From positions 2,418,001-2,482,000 of the forward strand of contig AP022133.1 in NCBI GenBank assembly GCA_014169315.1: a stretch of 64,000 nucleotides of DNA, given 5' to 3'. Source of the stretch: Enterobacter cloacae (GTDB lineage Bacteria; Pseudomonadota; Gammaproteobacteria; Enterobacterales; Enterobacteriaceae). The notes below the pieces were generated by a model. The model searched no databases, was not told where the DNA came from, and saw nothing but the letters and a program-made list of their open reading frames with translations. Position 1 is the stretch's first letter; each line of letters begins with the position of its first letter. A program made the translations under genes and the position numbers. Shown in pieces: positions 48,913 to 58,120 of this stretch.

Positions 48913-49818
48913 TTACAGTTCGTGGTGGTATGGCAGAGCGGTCATCGCCCCTTTGGCCGTTGTGGCAAGTGCGCCGCAGCGCTGAGCTAAACCTATGATC
49001 AGGGCAAGAGCACCACTGGTGGCGGCTCCGGACGAGGCCAGACCGTAGAGAAGCCCTGCCACGAAAGCATCACCTGCGCCGGTGGTATCAACGCACTCCA
49101 CCGGTGTAACCGGATAGTGAGTCACCGTGCCCTGGTGCCAGGCAAGCACCCCCTCTTTCCCCTGCGTCACCAGCACCAGGCTGGCCGGACAGTGACGCAT
49201 CAGCGCGAGTAGCCCGTCTTCCACCCGCGTATCTCCGGTTAAAAACTGAAGTTCTTCGACGGAGAGTTTCACCACATCGGCGCTGAGCAGTGCCTGTTCA
49301 AGGCAGTGGCGCAATTCATCATCGTCCTGCCAGAGATCGGGGCGAATATTGGGGTCGAAACTGACAAAACCGCCCGCCTGTCTGATGGCTGCCATCGCCT
49401 TGAGTGTCGCGGAACGGCTGGGTTCAGCGCTGAGGGCAATCGAGCAGACATGCAGCCACTCTCCGGCCTGAAATGGTGGGATATCATCGGGTGCCAGGAA
49501 CAGATCTGCGCTCGGTCGCACCATAAACGTAAACGAGCGTTCCCCCTGTTCGTCCAGGTCAACCACCACTGTCGAGGTGCGGTGTGCAGGATCGCGGCGC
49601 ATCCACTGCACATCAACCTTTTCATCCGCTAACGTTTTCTGCATAAAGCGGCCAAAAGGATCGTCACCCACTCTGCCGATAAAGGCGCTTTTTCCGCCTA
49701 ACCGGGCGACGCCAACCGCCACGTTTGCCGGTGCGCCACCGGGGCATTGCAGCAGTTTGCCCTCACCATCCGGCAGGAGATCCACAACCGCATCCCCAAG
49801 CACCCAGATTTTTTCCAT
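48913..49818 (-). CDS. scrK: ScrK, fructokinase (PfkB family), 301 aa
   Basis: A cytoplasmic kinase that phosphorylates the fructose released by ScrB. PfkB signatures are present: GGAPANVAVGVARLGG near residue 28 and DTTGAGDAFVAGLLYG near 245, with the catalytic Asp. It lies upstream of scrY on the same strand with a separate ScrR site ahead of it, so it may be transcribed alone and with the rest. Confidence 0.95.
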   Translation of the reverse strand: MEKIWVLGDAVVDLLPDGEGKLLQCPGGAPANVAVGVARLGGKSAFIGRVGDDPFGRFMQKTLADEKVDVQWMRRDPAHRTSTVVVDLDEQGERSFTFMVRPSADLFLAPDDIPPFQAGEWLHVCSIALSAEPSRSATLKAMAAIRQAGGFVSFDPNIRPDLWQDDDELRHCLEQALLSADVVKLSVEELQFLTGDTRVEDGLLALMRHCPASLVLVTQGKEGVLAWHQGTVTHYPVTPVECVDTTGAGDAFVAGLLYGLASSGAATSGALALIIGLAQRCGALATTAKGAMTALPYHHEL

Positions 49819-49841
49819 GTCATCCTCTCAGCTAAACTATG

Positions 49842-49855
49842 TTAAACCGTTTTAG
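49842..49855. promoter_or_regulatory. ScrR operator upstream of scrK
   Basis: TTAAACCGTTTTAG resembles the scrY operators with two mismatches, and GCTAAACTATG just before it may be a half site. It lies 24 bp upstream of the scrK ATG. Confidence 0.75.
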
Positions 49856-50009
49856 CTATTTAAGCACAAGGAGTCATAAAGAGGAAACATCAGGGGAAAA
49901 ATAGCGTGGTTTGAGGCGATCAGATTCTCTGGTTTCAACAGCAGAGTCCTGTTACAAGTGGGTTATTTAAAAATCAGGGAAATTGACGACCTGCACATTA
50001 TGTTTAAGG

Positions 50010-50044
50010 GCACGACAGCGAAAATTATATTCTCGCTGTCGTGC
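50010..50044. terminator. Hairpin between scrK and the SDR gene
   Basis: GCACGACAGCGA and TCGCTGTCGTGC form a perfect 12-bp stem around an 11-nt AT-rich loop, beyond the stop of the SDR gene at 50092. There is no U-tract, so terminator activity is uncertain. Confidence 0.6.
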
Positions 50045-50091
50045 GTGTATCTCATTAATCAAATTGTATTCTATGGCGCACAGGCGAAGAA

Positions 50092-50709
50092 TTAAGCGTC
50101 TACAAACAGAACCTGTCCGGTAATGAATCCATCAACAGAACGCTCAAAGGCTTTCCCGACAAGAGCACCAGGAACAGGCTGGAAACCAGGCATCATTTCA
50201 CCATAAACGTCCCATGCCTCTTCAAGCACGGTCGGGTTAACTACGTTGATGCGCACTCCGCGTGGCAGTTCGTGAGCCACACATTTTACAAATGTATCAA
50301 TCGCACCACTGGTTGTGGCGTCAGCGATAGCCATCGGAATTGGTTTAACATTCAGAATGCCGGAAATCAGGGTGAAAGAACCTTTGTCACTGATGTAGTC
50401 CAGACCAGTTTTAACCAGATTAATCTGCCCCATCATCTTACTCTGAACAGTTGTTTCCCACTGTTCCTCGGTCATTTCGGTAAAATCAGCATATTCACAG
50501 TAACCAACAGTATTCACCACAGCATCAAATTTACCGACCTTTTCAAATAAGGCTTTCAGGGATGCGGTACTGGTAATATCCACCTGGTGATCACAACCTT
50601 CACCGGAACGGCTCGCGGTAATCACTTCGTGGTTTTTAAGGCCGCTCAGTGCTGCCTGGCCCATTTTGCCTTGTGCACCAATCAGGATAATTTTTTTCAT
50701 TGTGTTCAC
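50092..50709 (-). CDS. Short-chain dehydrogenase-like protein, 205 aa
   Basis: A Rossmann fold starts at the N-terminus with IILIGAQGKMGQAAL instead of TGxxxGIG. It then has VVNTVGYCEYAD at the NAG position and a C-terminal VNPTVLEEAW. The usual Tyr-x-x-x-Lys is not evident, the stretch reading IADATTSGAIDTFVKC. It is short for the family and may be a non-classical SDR. It is divergent from a LysR gene 42 bp away, which probably controls it. Substrate unknown. Confidence 0.75.
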   Translation of the reverse strand: MNTMKKIILIGAQGKMGQAALSGLKNHEVITASRSGEGCDHQVDITSTASLKALFEKVGKFDAVVNTVGYCEYADFTEMTEEQWETTVQSKMMGQINLVKTGLDYISDKGSFTLISGILNVKPIPMAIADATTSGAIDTFVKCVAHELPRGVRINVVNPTVLEEAWDVYGEMMPGFQPVPGALVGKAFERSVDGFITGQVLFVDA

Positions 50710-50795
50710 TCTTCAGGGTTATTGGAAACGAGTGAGATCTTAAATCCCCGATGATACAATGTATATGCGCTATCAATTGTATGAGATACAACCAA

Positions 50796-51689
50796 ATGAT
50801 TGAAGGATTGGATATCAAACACATGCGCATGTTCATGTTGCTTGTGCAGGAAAAAAATGTATCAAAGGTCGCGCTTAAGGCCGACATGTCACAACAGGCA
50901 GTGAGCGCATATTTAAAGCGGCTACGGAGTTTTTTCCCGGTCGAGATTTTTTTGCGTAAAAATGTTGGATTACAACCCACAGATTACGCCATCAATTTAG
51001 CCAGCAGAATTGGTGACATTCTGTATGCGCTTGACAGTCTTTCCGGTGAGGTGGTATTTGCCCCGCAAAACTACACCAAAACGATAAACATTATGGCAAA
51101 TGAATATGCCCAGCTCACCATCCTGCCGGCCTGGTTTCAGGCCCTGCGTCAGGAGATGCCAAATTTTCATTTCGAGGTTCTGGATTTCAGTTTAAAGCAC
51201 CATGCCAGCGCTTTAGCCAGTGGGGATATTGATATGGTTATTGGTTTTGCCGATCACATCGATGACGGGCTGGTTCAGAAAAAACTATTCACCGAGCATT
51301 ACAGTTGCGTTGTTCGACAGTCTTCCTCGCTGAGGGATCCGGATGAAATCCGCACACTGCCTGCCGTCAGATTTTCGACCGGCCCGGGTAACATTGAAGA
51401 CATTGTGAACAAATACTTTGCACAAACCGGGAGCGGAGATAACGTTATTGCAACGTTACCCTGTTATACGACACTGCCCGCCTTTATGGAACTCAACGAT
51501 GTAGTGGCCTTTATCCCTTCGGCAATTGCTGACAACCCAATATTCAGGGTTATTTCTTATGAAAATAACCCTGAAAAATTCGGTATATCATGTGCATGGC
51601 ACAGAAAAAGTCAGGGAAATCCTCTGAGGAAGTGGCTGACGCAAAAAATAGAATTTCATCTTAAAAATTATCCACATGGCCTTCGTTGA
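50796..51689 (+). CDS. LysR-type transcriptional regulator, 297 aa
   Basis: The N-terminal winged HTH reads IKHMRMFMLLVQEKNVSKVALKADMSQQAVSAYLKRLRSFF. The effector domain follows with a TLPCYTTLPAFMELNDVVAFIPSAIAD stretch typical of LysR co-inducer folds. The start is placed at 50796; upstream ATGs at 50751 and 50781 would extend into the promoter region shared with the divergent SDR gene and none has a strong Shine-Dalgarno. It probably regulates that SDR gene. Confidence 0.85.
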   Translation: MIEGLDIKHMRMFMLLVQEKNVSKVALKADMSQQAVSAYLKRLRSFFPVEIFLRKNVGLQPTDYAINLASRIGDILYALDSLSGEVVFAPQNYTKTINIMANEYAQLTILPAWFQALRQEMPNFHFEVLDFSLKHHASALASGDIDMVIGFADHIDDGLVQKKLFTEHYSCVVRQSSSLRDPDEIRTLPAVRFSTGPGNIEDIVNKYFAQTGSGDNVIATLPCYTTLPAFMELNDVVAFIPSAIADNPIFRVISYENNPEKFGISCAWHRKSQGNPLRKWLTQKIEFHLKNYPHGLR

Positions 51690-51782
51690 ATATCAAACTG
51701 CCCCCTGGATGGAGTACATAAAACGGTCATTTTATGCACTCTAAATAATATGGTGGACTTAACAAAACGATGACAGTGAAAA

Positions 51783-51890
51783 CTAAACCTGGGCCCATCC
51801 CCCGTCAATGCACAGTTCAGACCCGGTAATATAGGAAGAATCTCCTGATGCCAGGAAAAGTTGCCCAGACGATGGCAGCCGTCCTTTTCG
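51783..51890 (-). pseudogene. C-terminal remnant of a classical SDR
   Basis: One minus-strand frame ends GQLFLASGDSSYITGSEL, then CIDGGWAQV and stop. This is the typical C-terminus of an SDR enzyme. No N-terminal part is present upstream on this strand. Confidence 0.55.
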
Positions 51891-52012
51891 GAACAGTCCC
51901 GGTATTTTGTATGAGAGTGATGTCCGCCAGCGCGGGAGTGGAAGCTGAGCGACAACTGGTGCTGATGTTCCGTGCTTACCTTACTGCACATAAGCAAGGT
52001 ACAGCTGAATGA
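51848..52012 (+). pseudogene. Possible C-terminal remnant of a TetR-type regulator
   Basis: A 54-codon frame reads VAQTMAAVLFGTVPVFCM, then AERQLVLMFRAYLTAHK and stop. The helical character fits the C-terminal dimer helices of a TetR regulator, such as one that faces an SDR gene. No HTH is present. The assignment is weak. Confidence 0.3.
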
Positions 52013-52037
52013 TGCCTTCTTACAGGCATCATTCAGC
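52004..52037. terminator. Hairpin after the regulator remnant
   Basis: GCTGAATGATGCC and GGCATCATTCAGC form a perfect 13-bp stem with an 8-nt loop. It may be a terminator left from the deleted gene or act for the DUF2971 gene ending at 52056. No U-tract. Confidence 0.5.
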
Positions 52038-52055
52038 CACGCGTGATTACTGCCA

Positions 52056-52919
52056 TCACCCCCGATACGGGATGGTTGATAGCGTGATATTGACGTCAGA
52101 GTAACCATTAACGGTGAGTAAGAGTTCGATGCCCTTTCGCACTAACGTAAAATCTTCACATGGCCCTACTTTTATCTCTCGTAATGGCAGTTTATTTTCT
52201 CCGGTGAGCAAAATCGGGATATATGGAATAATCATTTTATCGTTAGTTCTGAATTTTATTTTATTATCCCCACATAGAGTTCTGATAACAATTCGGTACT
52301 CTTCTTCCTCGCTAAACCCACTGTGCTTAAAGAACGGAGCCACCTGGGAAATCATATGCTGAAGGTAGGCAAACTGGTCAGGCGCATCAGTACCCACCTC
52401 TTCAACAAACTGCGCGTAACCGTCGATGTGGCTCTGGAGCTTGTTTTTTAGCTCAAACGTTTCTTCTGGTCGGTTATAGGTAACACTATCATTTATCATG
52501 TAATAGTGATCCAGCCTCATTCCCTTATCCGGCTTTGTATTCTCGCGTTTAATAAACGCTTCAAATCGATTAACCAACAGGGTCTGATCAAGCACCAGCG
52601 ATACGCCCTGTGCTTTTCCATAACCCCGCCATTGACTCAATAAATCAGGATTGCGGCAAAAACTCACCGTAAAAATATCATTGATATCTCGTTCTTTGAT
52701 GCGATCGATCGCATCGGTAAAATCCTGACTCCAGTCGCTAAATAAGGGCGATGGCTGCATAAACCTGATGGCCTTTTTGGCGCAGTCCAGGCCATGAACT
52801 AATTCAGACTTATCATTCATGAAAGCCAGGTTAGTGGCCCAAAACGAGCCAGATCCAATGATACCAATCAGCCCAGTTAAATCAGTGTAATGACATAATG
52901 TGTTGTTTTGATCGTTCAT
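52056..52919 (-). CDS. DUF2971 family protein, 287 aa
   Basis: The N-terminus has the family pattern LCHYTDLTGLIGIIGSGSFWATNLAFMNDKSELVHGL. The middle has FTVSFCRNPDLLSQWRGYGKAQGVSLVLD, and EEEYRIVIRT follows later. These conserved positions recall ADP-ribosyltransferase-like enzymes, but the biochemical role of the family is not established. DUF2971 genes often occur singly or in defence islands. It is a single gene with its own promoter region upstream. Confidence 0.85.
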   Translation of the reverse strand: MNDQNNTLCHYTDLTGLIGIIGSGSFWATNLAFMNDKSELVHGLDCAKKAIRFMQPSPLFSDWSQDFTDAIDRIKERDINDIFTVSFCRNPDLLSQWRGYGKAQGVSLVLDQTLLVNRFEAFIKRENTKPDKGMRLDHYYMINDSVTYNRPEETFELKNKLQSHIDGYAQFVEEVGTDAPDQFAYLQHMISQVAPFFKHSGFSEEEEYRIVIRTLCGDNKIKFRTNDKMIIPYIPILLTGENKLPLREIKVGPCEDFTLVRKGIELLLTVNGYSDVNITLSTIPYRG

Positions 52920-53190
52920 AAAATTCAGTCGTCCCCTTCTGATTTACCGTGCCCCTATCCTAACAAAAATGTGAAGGCACTGACGTATTCACCAAATTCC
53001 GCCCCTCCTGGTCAGACAATGCACCAAAAGTGAACTACGCTGCACAAATGTTGATCATTGGTTAAATAAATATTGCATTAACTTTGCAGCGCAGGCGGTG
53101 TGACACGCTCTGTGAACATGGCACGCGTCATGCATTGTTAATCAGGTAACACAAATCCGGCGTTTGACAGCCTGTTAACAGCGAGGCGGT

Positions 53191-54045
53191 ATGACGACAA
53201 AACCCGAAGTGCTAAGCCGTATCGAAGCAACCTTTAGCCAGCTCACCCCCAGCGAAAAGCGGGTCGCAAGCTGGATGCTGGCTCACGCCGCGCAGATCCC
53301 GTTTGAAACGGCGGAAAGCGTGGCGCTGACCACGGGCACCAGCGGGATCACTGTAGGTCGCTTCCTGCGCAAGCTGGGTTACCGCAATCTGGAAGATGCC
53401 AAAAAAAGCCTGCGCGATCCGTATCAGCCCTGGGGAATGAACGAGCGCCTGGACTCCTGGCAGCAGCAACAACCGCTGTCAGACCGCGTTCAGCACTCGC
53501 TGTCGCTGGAGGTGGATGCGATTACCCATGCCTATCAGCTGGCGCAAAGCGATACCTTTAAGCAGGTCGTTCACCAGCTTACGCATGCGGATGCCGTATT
53601 TGTGTTGGGCATTCAGTCTACGCGTGGGATCGCCAACGCATTCTTCAGCCATCTGGAATATCTGCGCCCTCGCGTGAGCTATTCCGAAGGGTTATCCGGC
53701 AGTTGGGTCGAATCGCTGAACTCGGGGTTTTCGCATCCTTACGTCGTGCTGACGGATACCCGCGCCTACTCTGCCATTGCCCGGCAGTATTGCCGGGTCG
53801 CCAGTGAAAAAGGGATCCCGATGGTGCTAATCACCGATATCTGGTGCCCGTGGGCGCGGGATTACCCCATTGATTTACTGCAGGTGAAAACCGATACCGG
53901 CCATTTCTGGGATTCGCTGGCACCTGTGAGTTGTCTGTTCAACCTGCTGCTGTCAGGCGTGGTGGAAGCATTGGGTGATGCCCTTCCCGACCGTCTGGCG
54001 GTAAACCGACAATTACAACAAGAGTTTGGTCAATTCGAACGCTAA
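53191..54045 (+). CDS. RpiR/MurR-type regulator with SIS domain, 284 aa
   Basis: The N-terminal HTH_6 domain has FSQLTPSEKRVASWMLAHAAQIPFETAESVALTTGTSGITVGRFLRKLGY. A SIS sugar-phosphate-binding domain follows (VFVLGIQSTRGIANAFFSHLEYL). It starts 12 bp before ddpX and is on the same strand, so it is the first gene of the ddp operon and the likely controller. The sensed ligand may be a cell-wall amino-sugar or dipeptide-linked metabolite, which is inference. Confidence 0.88.
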   Translation: MTTKPEVLSRIEATFSQLTPSEKRVASWMLAHAAQIPFETAESVALTTGTSGITVGRFLRKLGYRNLEDAKKSLRDPYQPWGMNERLDSWQQQQPLSDRVQHSLSLEVDAITHAYQLAQSDTFKQVVHQLTHADAVFVLGIQSTRGIANAFFSHLEYLRPRVSYSEGLSGSWVESLNSGFSHPYVVLTDTRAYSAIARQYCRVASEKGIPMVLITDIWCPWARDYPIDLLQVKTDTGHFWDSLAPVSCLFNLLLSGVVEALGDALPDRLAVNRQLQQEFGQFER

Positions 54046-54057
54046 AGGAGCGGAGCT

Positions 54058-54633
54058 ATGCCCGAAGAGTGTCAACTGGTTGATGTGGCGAAAACCTTTC
54101 CTTCGCTGCATATCGATCTGAAATACGCCACCGCCGACAACATTACCGGCCGGCCAATTTATCAGGAAGCCCGGTGCCTGCTGCACACCGATGCCGTTAC
54201 TGCTCTGGCAAAAGCCATCAGTATCGCGACGCTGGCCGGGTTAAAACTGGTGGTCTACGACGCCTACCGCCCACAACAGGCCCAGGCACAACTCTGGGAT
54301 GCCTGCCCGGATCCCGAATACGTGGTTGATGTGGCGACAGGCTCTAACCACAGCCGGGGGACTGCCATCGATGTCACCCTGATGGATGAACACAACACTG
54401 TGCTGGATATGGGGGCCGGGTTTGACGAAATGCACGACCGTTCACACCCGTATCATCCGTCAGTCCCTCCCCATGCCCAGCGCAACCGCCTGCTACTCAA
54501 CGCCATCATGTTTGGCGGCGGCTTTGTGGGGATCAGCAGTGAATGGTGGCATTTTGAGCTGCCGAACGCGGCCCGTTATCCCCTGCTTAAAGATCGTTTT
54601 GACTGTTTCCCGTTGACGCACACATCCCTTTAA
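54058..54633 (+). CDS. ddpX: DdpX, D-Ala-D-Ala dipeptidase (VanX-type), 191 aa
   Basis: A zinc dipeptidase that hydrolyses D-Ala-D-Ala. The zinc ligands and catalytic residues are all present: His98 and Asp105 in SNHSRGTAID, Glu162 and His165 in SSEWWHFEL, and Arg71 in YDAYRP. There is no signal peptide, so it is cytoplasmic. With the transporter genes that follow, it lets the cell take up the dipeptide and use it as a carbon or nitrogen source. Confidence 0.95.
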   Translation: MPEECQLVDVAKTFPSLHIDLKYATADNITGRPIYQEARCLLHTDAVTALAKAISIATLAGLKLVVYDAYRPQQAQAQLWDACPDPEYVVDVATGSNHSRGTAIDVTLMDEHNTVLDMGAGFDEMHDRSHPYHPSVPPHAQRNRLLLNAIMFGGGFVGISSEWWHFELPNAARYPLLKDRFDCFPLTHTSL

Positions 54634-54648
54634 CACTGGAGCACGGCT

Positions 54649-56181
54649 ATGAAAACAACAATGCTTACCATGCTTATCGCCGCCACGCTGGCAATGAGCG
54701 CACCTGCCGCGCTGGCGGCTGTCCCGAAAGATATGCTGGTGATCGGTAAAGCGGCCGATCCGCAAACGCTCGACCCGGCGGTCACTATCGACAACAACGA
54801 CTGGACGGTGACCTATCCCTCCTATCAACGTCTGGTGAAATACAAACCGGGCACGACTGAAGTGGAAGGCGATCTGTCAACAGGCTGGAAGGCGTCCGAT
54901 GACCAGAAAGAGTGGACCTTCACTCTGACGGACAAGGCAAAATTCTCCGACGGTTCGCCGGTCACCGCGGAGGCGGTCAAACTTTCGTTCGAGCGTCTGC
55001 TGAAAATCAGCCAGGGGCCGTCGGAAGCGTTTCCGAAAGATCTCAAAATAGATGCGGTTGATGACCACACGGTGAAATTCACCCTCAGCCAGCCGTTTGC
55101 CCCGTTCCTCTATACGCTGGCAAACGACGGAGCCTCGATAATCAACCCCGCGGTATTGAAAGCCAATGCCGCCGATGATGCGCGTGGTTATCTGGCGCAA
55201 AACACCGCGGGTTCCGGCCCGTTTATGTTGAAAAGCTGGCAGAAAGGTCAGCAACTGGTACTGGTACCTAACCCGCACTGGCCGGGCGATAAACCACACT
55301 TTAAGCGCGTCTCGGTGAAGATCATTGGTGAAAGTGCTTCGCGTCGCCTGCAGCTTTCCCGGGGCGATCTGGACATTGCCGACTCCCTGCCAGTGGATCA
55401 GCTTTCAGCCCTGAAACAGGAAGGTAAAGTGGCCGTGGCGGAATACCCATCCCTGCGCGTGACCTACCTGTATCTCAACAACAGCAAAGCGCCAATGAAC
55501 CAGGTGGATTTGCGCCGGGCGGTTTCCTGGGCGACGGATTATCAGGGGATGGTGAACGGTATTCTCAGCGGCAACGGCAAACAGATGCGTGGCCCAATTC
55601 CTGACGGTATGTGGGGCTTTGATGCCACCGCCATGCAGTACAGCTTCGACGAAACCAAAGCCAAAGCGGCGCTGGAGAACGTAAAAGACAAACCCGCCAG
55701 CCTGACGTTCCTCTACTCCGATAACGATCCGAACTGGGAGCCGATCGCCCTTTCTACCCAGGCGAGCCTCGGTAAACTGGGGATCAGCGTCAAACTGGAG
55801 AAACTGGCTAACGCCACCATGCGTGACCGCGTAGGCAAAGGCGATTACGACATTGCCATCGGCAACTGGAGCCCGGATTTCGCCGACCCGTACATGTTCA
55901 TGAACTACTGGTTCGAGTCAGACAAAAAAGGTCTGCCGGGCAACCGTTCGTTCTATGACAACAAAGAGGTCGACGCCCTGCTGCAGGCCGCCCTGAAAAC
56001 CACCGACCAGGCAGAACGCACCAAAGACTACCAACAGGCCCAGAAGATTGTGATCGACGAGGCGGCCTACGTTTATCTGTTCCAGAAGAACTACCAACTG
56101 GCGATGAACAAAGAGGTCAAAGGCTTCACCTTTAATCCGATGCTCGAGCAGGTGTTCAATATCGCCACCATGAGCAAGTAA
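54649..56181 (+). CDS. ddpA: DdpA, dipeptide-binding periplasmic protein, 510 aa
   Basis: A signal peptide (LTMLIAATLAMSAPAALA) precedes a family-5 extracellular solute-binding domain (IGKAADPQTLDPAVTIDNNDWTV, WTFTLTDKAKFSDGSPVTAEAVKLSFERLL). It catches dipeptide for the DdpBCDF transporter. The length agrees with E. coli DdpA. Confidence 0.93.
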   Translation: MKTTMLTMLIAATLAMSAPAALAAVPKDMLVIGKAADPQTLDPAVTIDNNDWTVTYPSYQRLVKYKPGTTEVEGDLSTGWKASDDQKEWTFTLTDKAKFSDGSPVTAEAVKLSFERLLKISQGPSEAFPKDLKIDAVDDHTVKFTLSQPFAPFLYTLANDGASIINPAVLKANAADDARGYLAQNTAGSGPFMLKSWQKGQQLVLVPNPHWPGDKPHFKRVSVKIIGESASRRLQLSRGDLDIADSLPVDQLSALKQEGKVAVAEYPSLRVTYLYLNNSKAPMNQVDLRRAVSWATDYQGMVNGILSGNGKQMRGPIPDGMWGFDATAMQYSFDETKAKAALENVKDKPASLTFLYSDNDPNWEPIALSTQASLGKLGISVKLEKLANATMRDRVGKGDYDIAIGNWSPDFADPYMFMNYWFESDKKGLPGNRSFYDNKEVDALLQAALKTTDQAERTKDYQQAQKIVIDEAAYVYLFQKNYQLAMNKEVKGFTFNPMLEQVFNIATMSK

Positions 56182-56204
56182 CGGTTCTCGCCGGGAGAAA
56201 GTGT

Positions 56205-57227
56205 ATGACGTTCTGGAGCATTGTGCGCCAGCGCTGCTGGGGGTTACTCCTGGTGGTGGCCGGTGTCTGTATCATTACTTTTATTATTTCACACATGATC
56301 CCCGGCGATCCGGCCCGTCTGCTGGCCGGTGACCGTGCCAGCGACGAAATTGTACAAAGCATTCGCCAGCAACTGGGGCTGGATCAGCCGCTGTATATCC
56401 AGTTTGGTCGCTATGTGGATGCCCTCGCACACGGTGATTTGGGCACCTCCATCCGTACCGGACGACCGGTGGCGGAAGATTTGAAAGCCTTTTTCCCCGC
56501 CACACTGGAGCTGGCATTTTGCTCTCTGCTGCTGGCGCTGGTGATTGGTGTACCGTTGGGGATCTTATCGGCGGTGTACCGTAACCGCTGGCTGGATCAC
56601 CTGGTGCGGCTGATGGCGATGACCGGGATCTCCACCCCCGCATTCTGGCTGGGGCTGGGGGTGATTGTGCTGTTCTACGGCCATCTGCAAATTCTGCCAG
56701 GCGGCGGTCGGCTGGACGACTGGCTCGACCCGCCTGCACACATCACCGGTTTTTATCTGATAGATGCCCTGCTGGAAGGTAACGGCGAGGTCTTTTTTAA
56801 CGCCCTGCAACACCTGATTTTACCCTCGCTGACGCTGGCGTTTGTCCACCTGGGGATTGTGGCACGCCAGGTGCGCTCTGCCATGCTGGAACAGCTCAGC
56901 GAGGATTACATCCGTACCGCCCGCGCCAGTGGTTTGCCTGGCTGGTACATCGTTCTGTGCTACGCGTTACCGAATGCAATGATCCCATCAATTACCGTAC
57001 TGGGACTGGCACTGGGGGATCTGCTCTACGGTGCCGTGCTCACCGAAACCGTCTTTGCCTGGCCGGGGATGGGCGCGTGGGTAGTGACCTCCATTCAGGC
57101 GCTCGATTTCCCTGCGGTAATGGGCTTCGCCGTGGTGGTCTCGCTGGCTTATGTGTTAGTCAATCTGGTGGTTGATCTGCTCTATCTGTGGATTGACCCG
57201 CGAATCGGGCGCGGAGGTGCCGAATGA
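56205..57227 (+). CDS. ddpB: DdpB, ABC permease, 340 aa
   Basis: An inner-membrane permease with six helices and the EAA-type loop (YIRTARASGLPGWYIVLCYALPNAMIPSIT). The N-terminal helix and ISHMIPGDPAR motif are typical of DppB/OppB proteins. It overlaps ddpC by 4 bp. Confidence 0.93.
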   Translation: MTFWSIVRQRCWGLLLVVAGVCIITFIISHMIPGDPARLLAGDRASDEIVQSIRQQLGLDQPLYIQFGRYVDALAHGDLGTSIRTGRPVAEDLKAFFPATLELAFCSLLLALVIGVPLGILSAVYRNRWLDHLVRLMAMTGISTPAFWLGLGVIVLFYGHLQILPGGGRLDDWLDPPAHITGFYLIDALLEGNGEVFFNALQHLILPSLTLAFVHLGIVARQVRSAMLEQLSEDYIRTARASGLPGWYIVLCYALPNAMIPSITVLGLALGDLLYGAVLTETVFAWPGMGAWVVTSIQALDFPAVMGFAVVVSLAYVLVNLVVDLLYLWIDPRIGRGGAE

Positions 57228-58120
57228 TGTTGACTCAGGAAACGCCCGTCCCCGTTAAAACCACCAAACCGCGCATCGACTGGGCAAAGCTGTTCTGGAT
57301 GCTACGTAAAAGCCCGCTCACGCTGATTGGTGGCGTGATTATGATCCTGATGCTGTTACTGATGGTCACGTCGCCGTGGATTGTGCCGCATGACCCAAAT
57401 GCCCTGGATCTGACCGCCCGGCTGCAGGCTCCGTCGGCACTACACTGGTTTGGTACCGACGAAGTAGGACGCGATCTGTTCAGCCGCGTGCTGGTGGGGA
57501 GCCAACAGTCCATCACTGCCGGGCTGGCGGTAGTTGCTATCGCGGGGGGCATTGGCTCGCTGCTGGGGTGCTTGTCCGGCGTGCTGGGTGGACGCGGTGA
57601 CGCCATCATTATGCGTGTAATGGATATCATGCTCTCTATCCCCTCGCTGGTGCTGACAATGGCGCTGGCGGCGGCACTTGGCCCGAGCCTGTTTAACGCC
57701 ATGCTGGCGATTGCGATTGTGCGTATTCCGTTTTACGTGCGCCTGGCCCGCGGGCAAACGCTGATCGTCCGTCAGTTTACCTATGTACAGGCCGCCCGTA
57801 CCTTTGGTGCATCGCGCTGGCATTTGATCAGCTGGCATATCCTGCGCAACGCGCTGCCGCCGTTGATTGTGCAGGCCTCGCTGGACATCGGTAGTGCCAT
57901 TCTGATGGCCGCCACGCTGGGGTTTATCGGCCTCGGGGCGCAACAGCCCACCGCCGAATGGGGGGCAATGGTGGCCGTGGGCCGTAACTATGTGCTCGAT
58001 CAGTGGTGGTATTGCGCCTTTCCGGGGGCGGCGATCCTGATCACTGCCGTCGGTTTTAATCTGTTTGGTGATGGCATCCGCGACCTGCTTGATCCGAAAT
58101 CGGGAGGGAAACCGTCATGA
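57224..58120 (+). CDS. ddpC: DdpC, ABC permease, 298 aa
   Basis: The second permease of the transporter, with the N-terminal DppC-type helix, FGTDEVGRDLFSRVLVGSQQS and the EAA loop YVQAARTFGASRWHLISWHILRNALPPL. It overlaps both neighbours by 4 bp. Confidence 0.93.
   Translation: MMLTQETPVPVKTTKPRIDWAKLFWMLRKSPLTLIGGVIMILMLLLMVTSPWIVPHDPNALDLTARLQAPSALHWFGTDEVGRDLFSRVLVGSQQSITAGLAVVAIAGGIGSLLGCLSGVLGGRGDAIIMRVMDIMLSIPSLVLTMALAAALGPSLFNAMLAIAIVRIPFYVRLARGQTLIVRQFTYVQAARTFGASRWHLISWHILRNALPPLIVQASLDIGSAILMAATLGFIGLGAQQPTAEWGAMVAVGRNYVLDQWWYCAFPGAAILITAVGFNLFGDGIRDLLDPKSGGKPS

Larger units (their letters stand above)
51690..52055. other. Gene-debris stretch between LysR and DUF2971 genes
   Basis: No intact gene. 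It holds two apparent gene tails facing opposite ways and a perfect inverted repeat, listed separately. It looks like the scar of a deletion. Confidence 0.5.

Noticed and set aside
51668..52108. Minus-strand 146-codon frame
   Set aside because: Its composition is not protein-like and another frame on the same strand gives a clear SDR tail.
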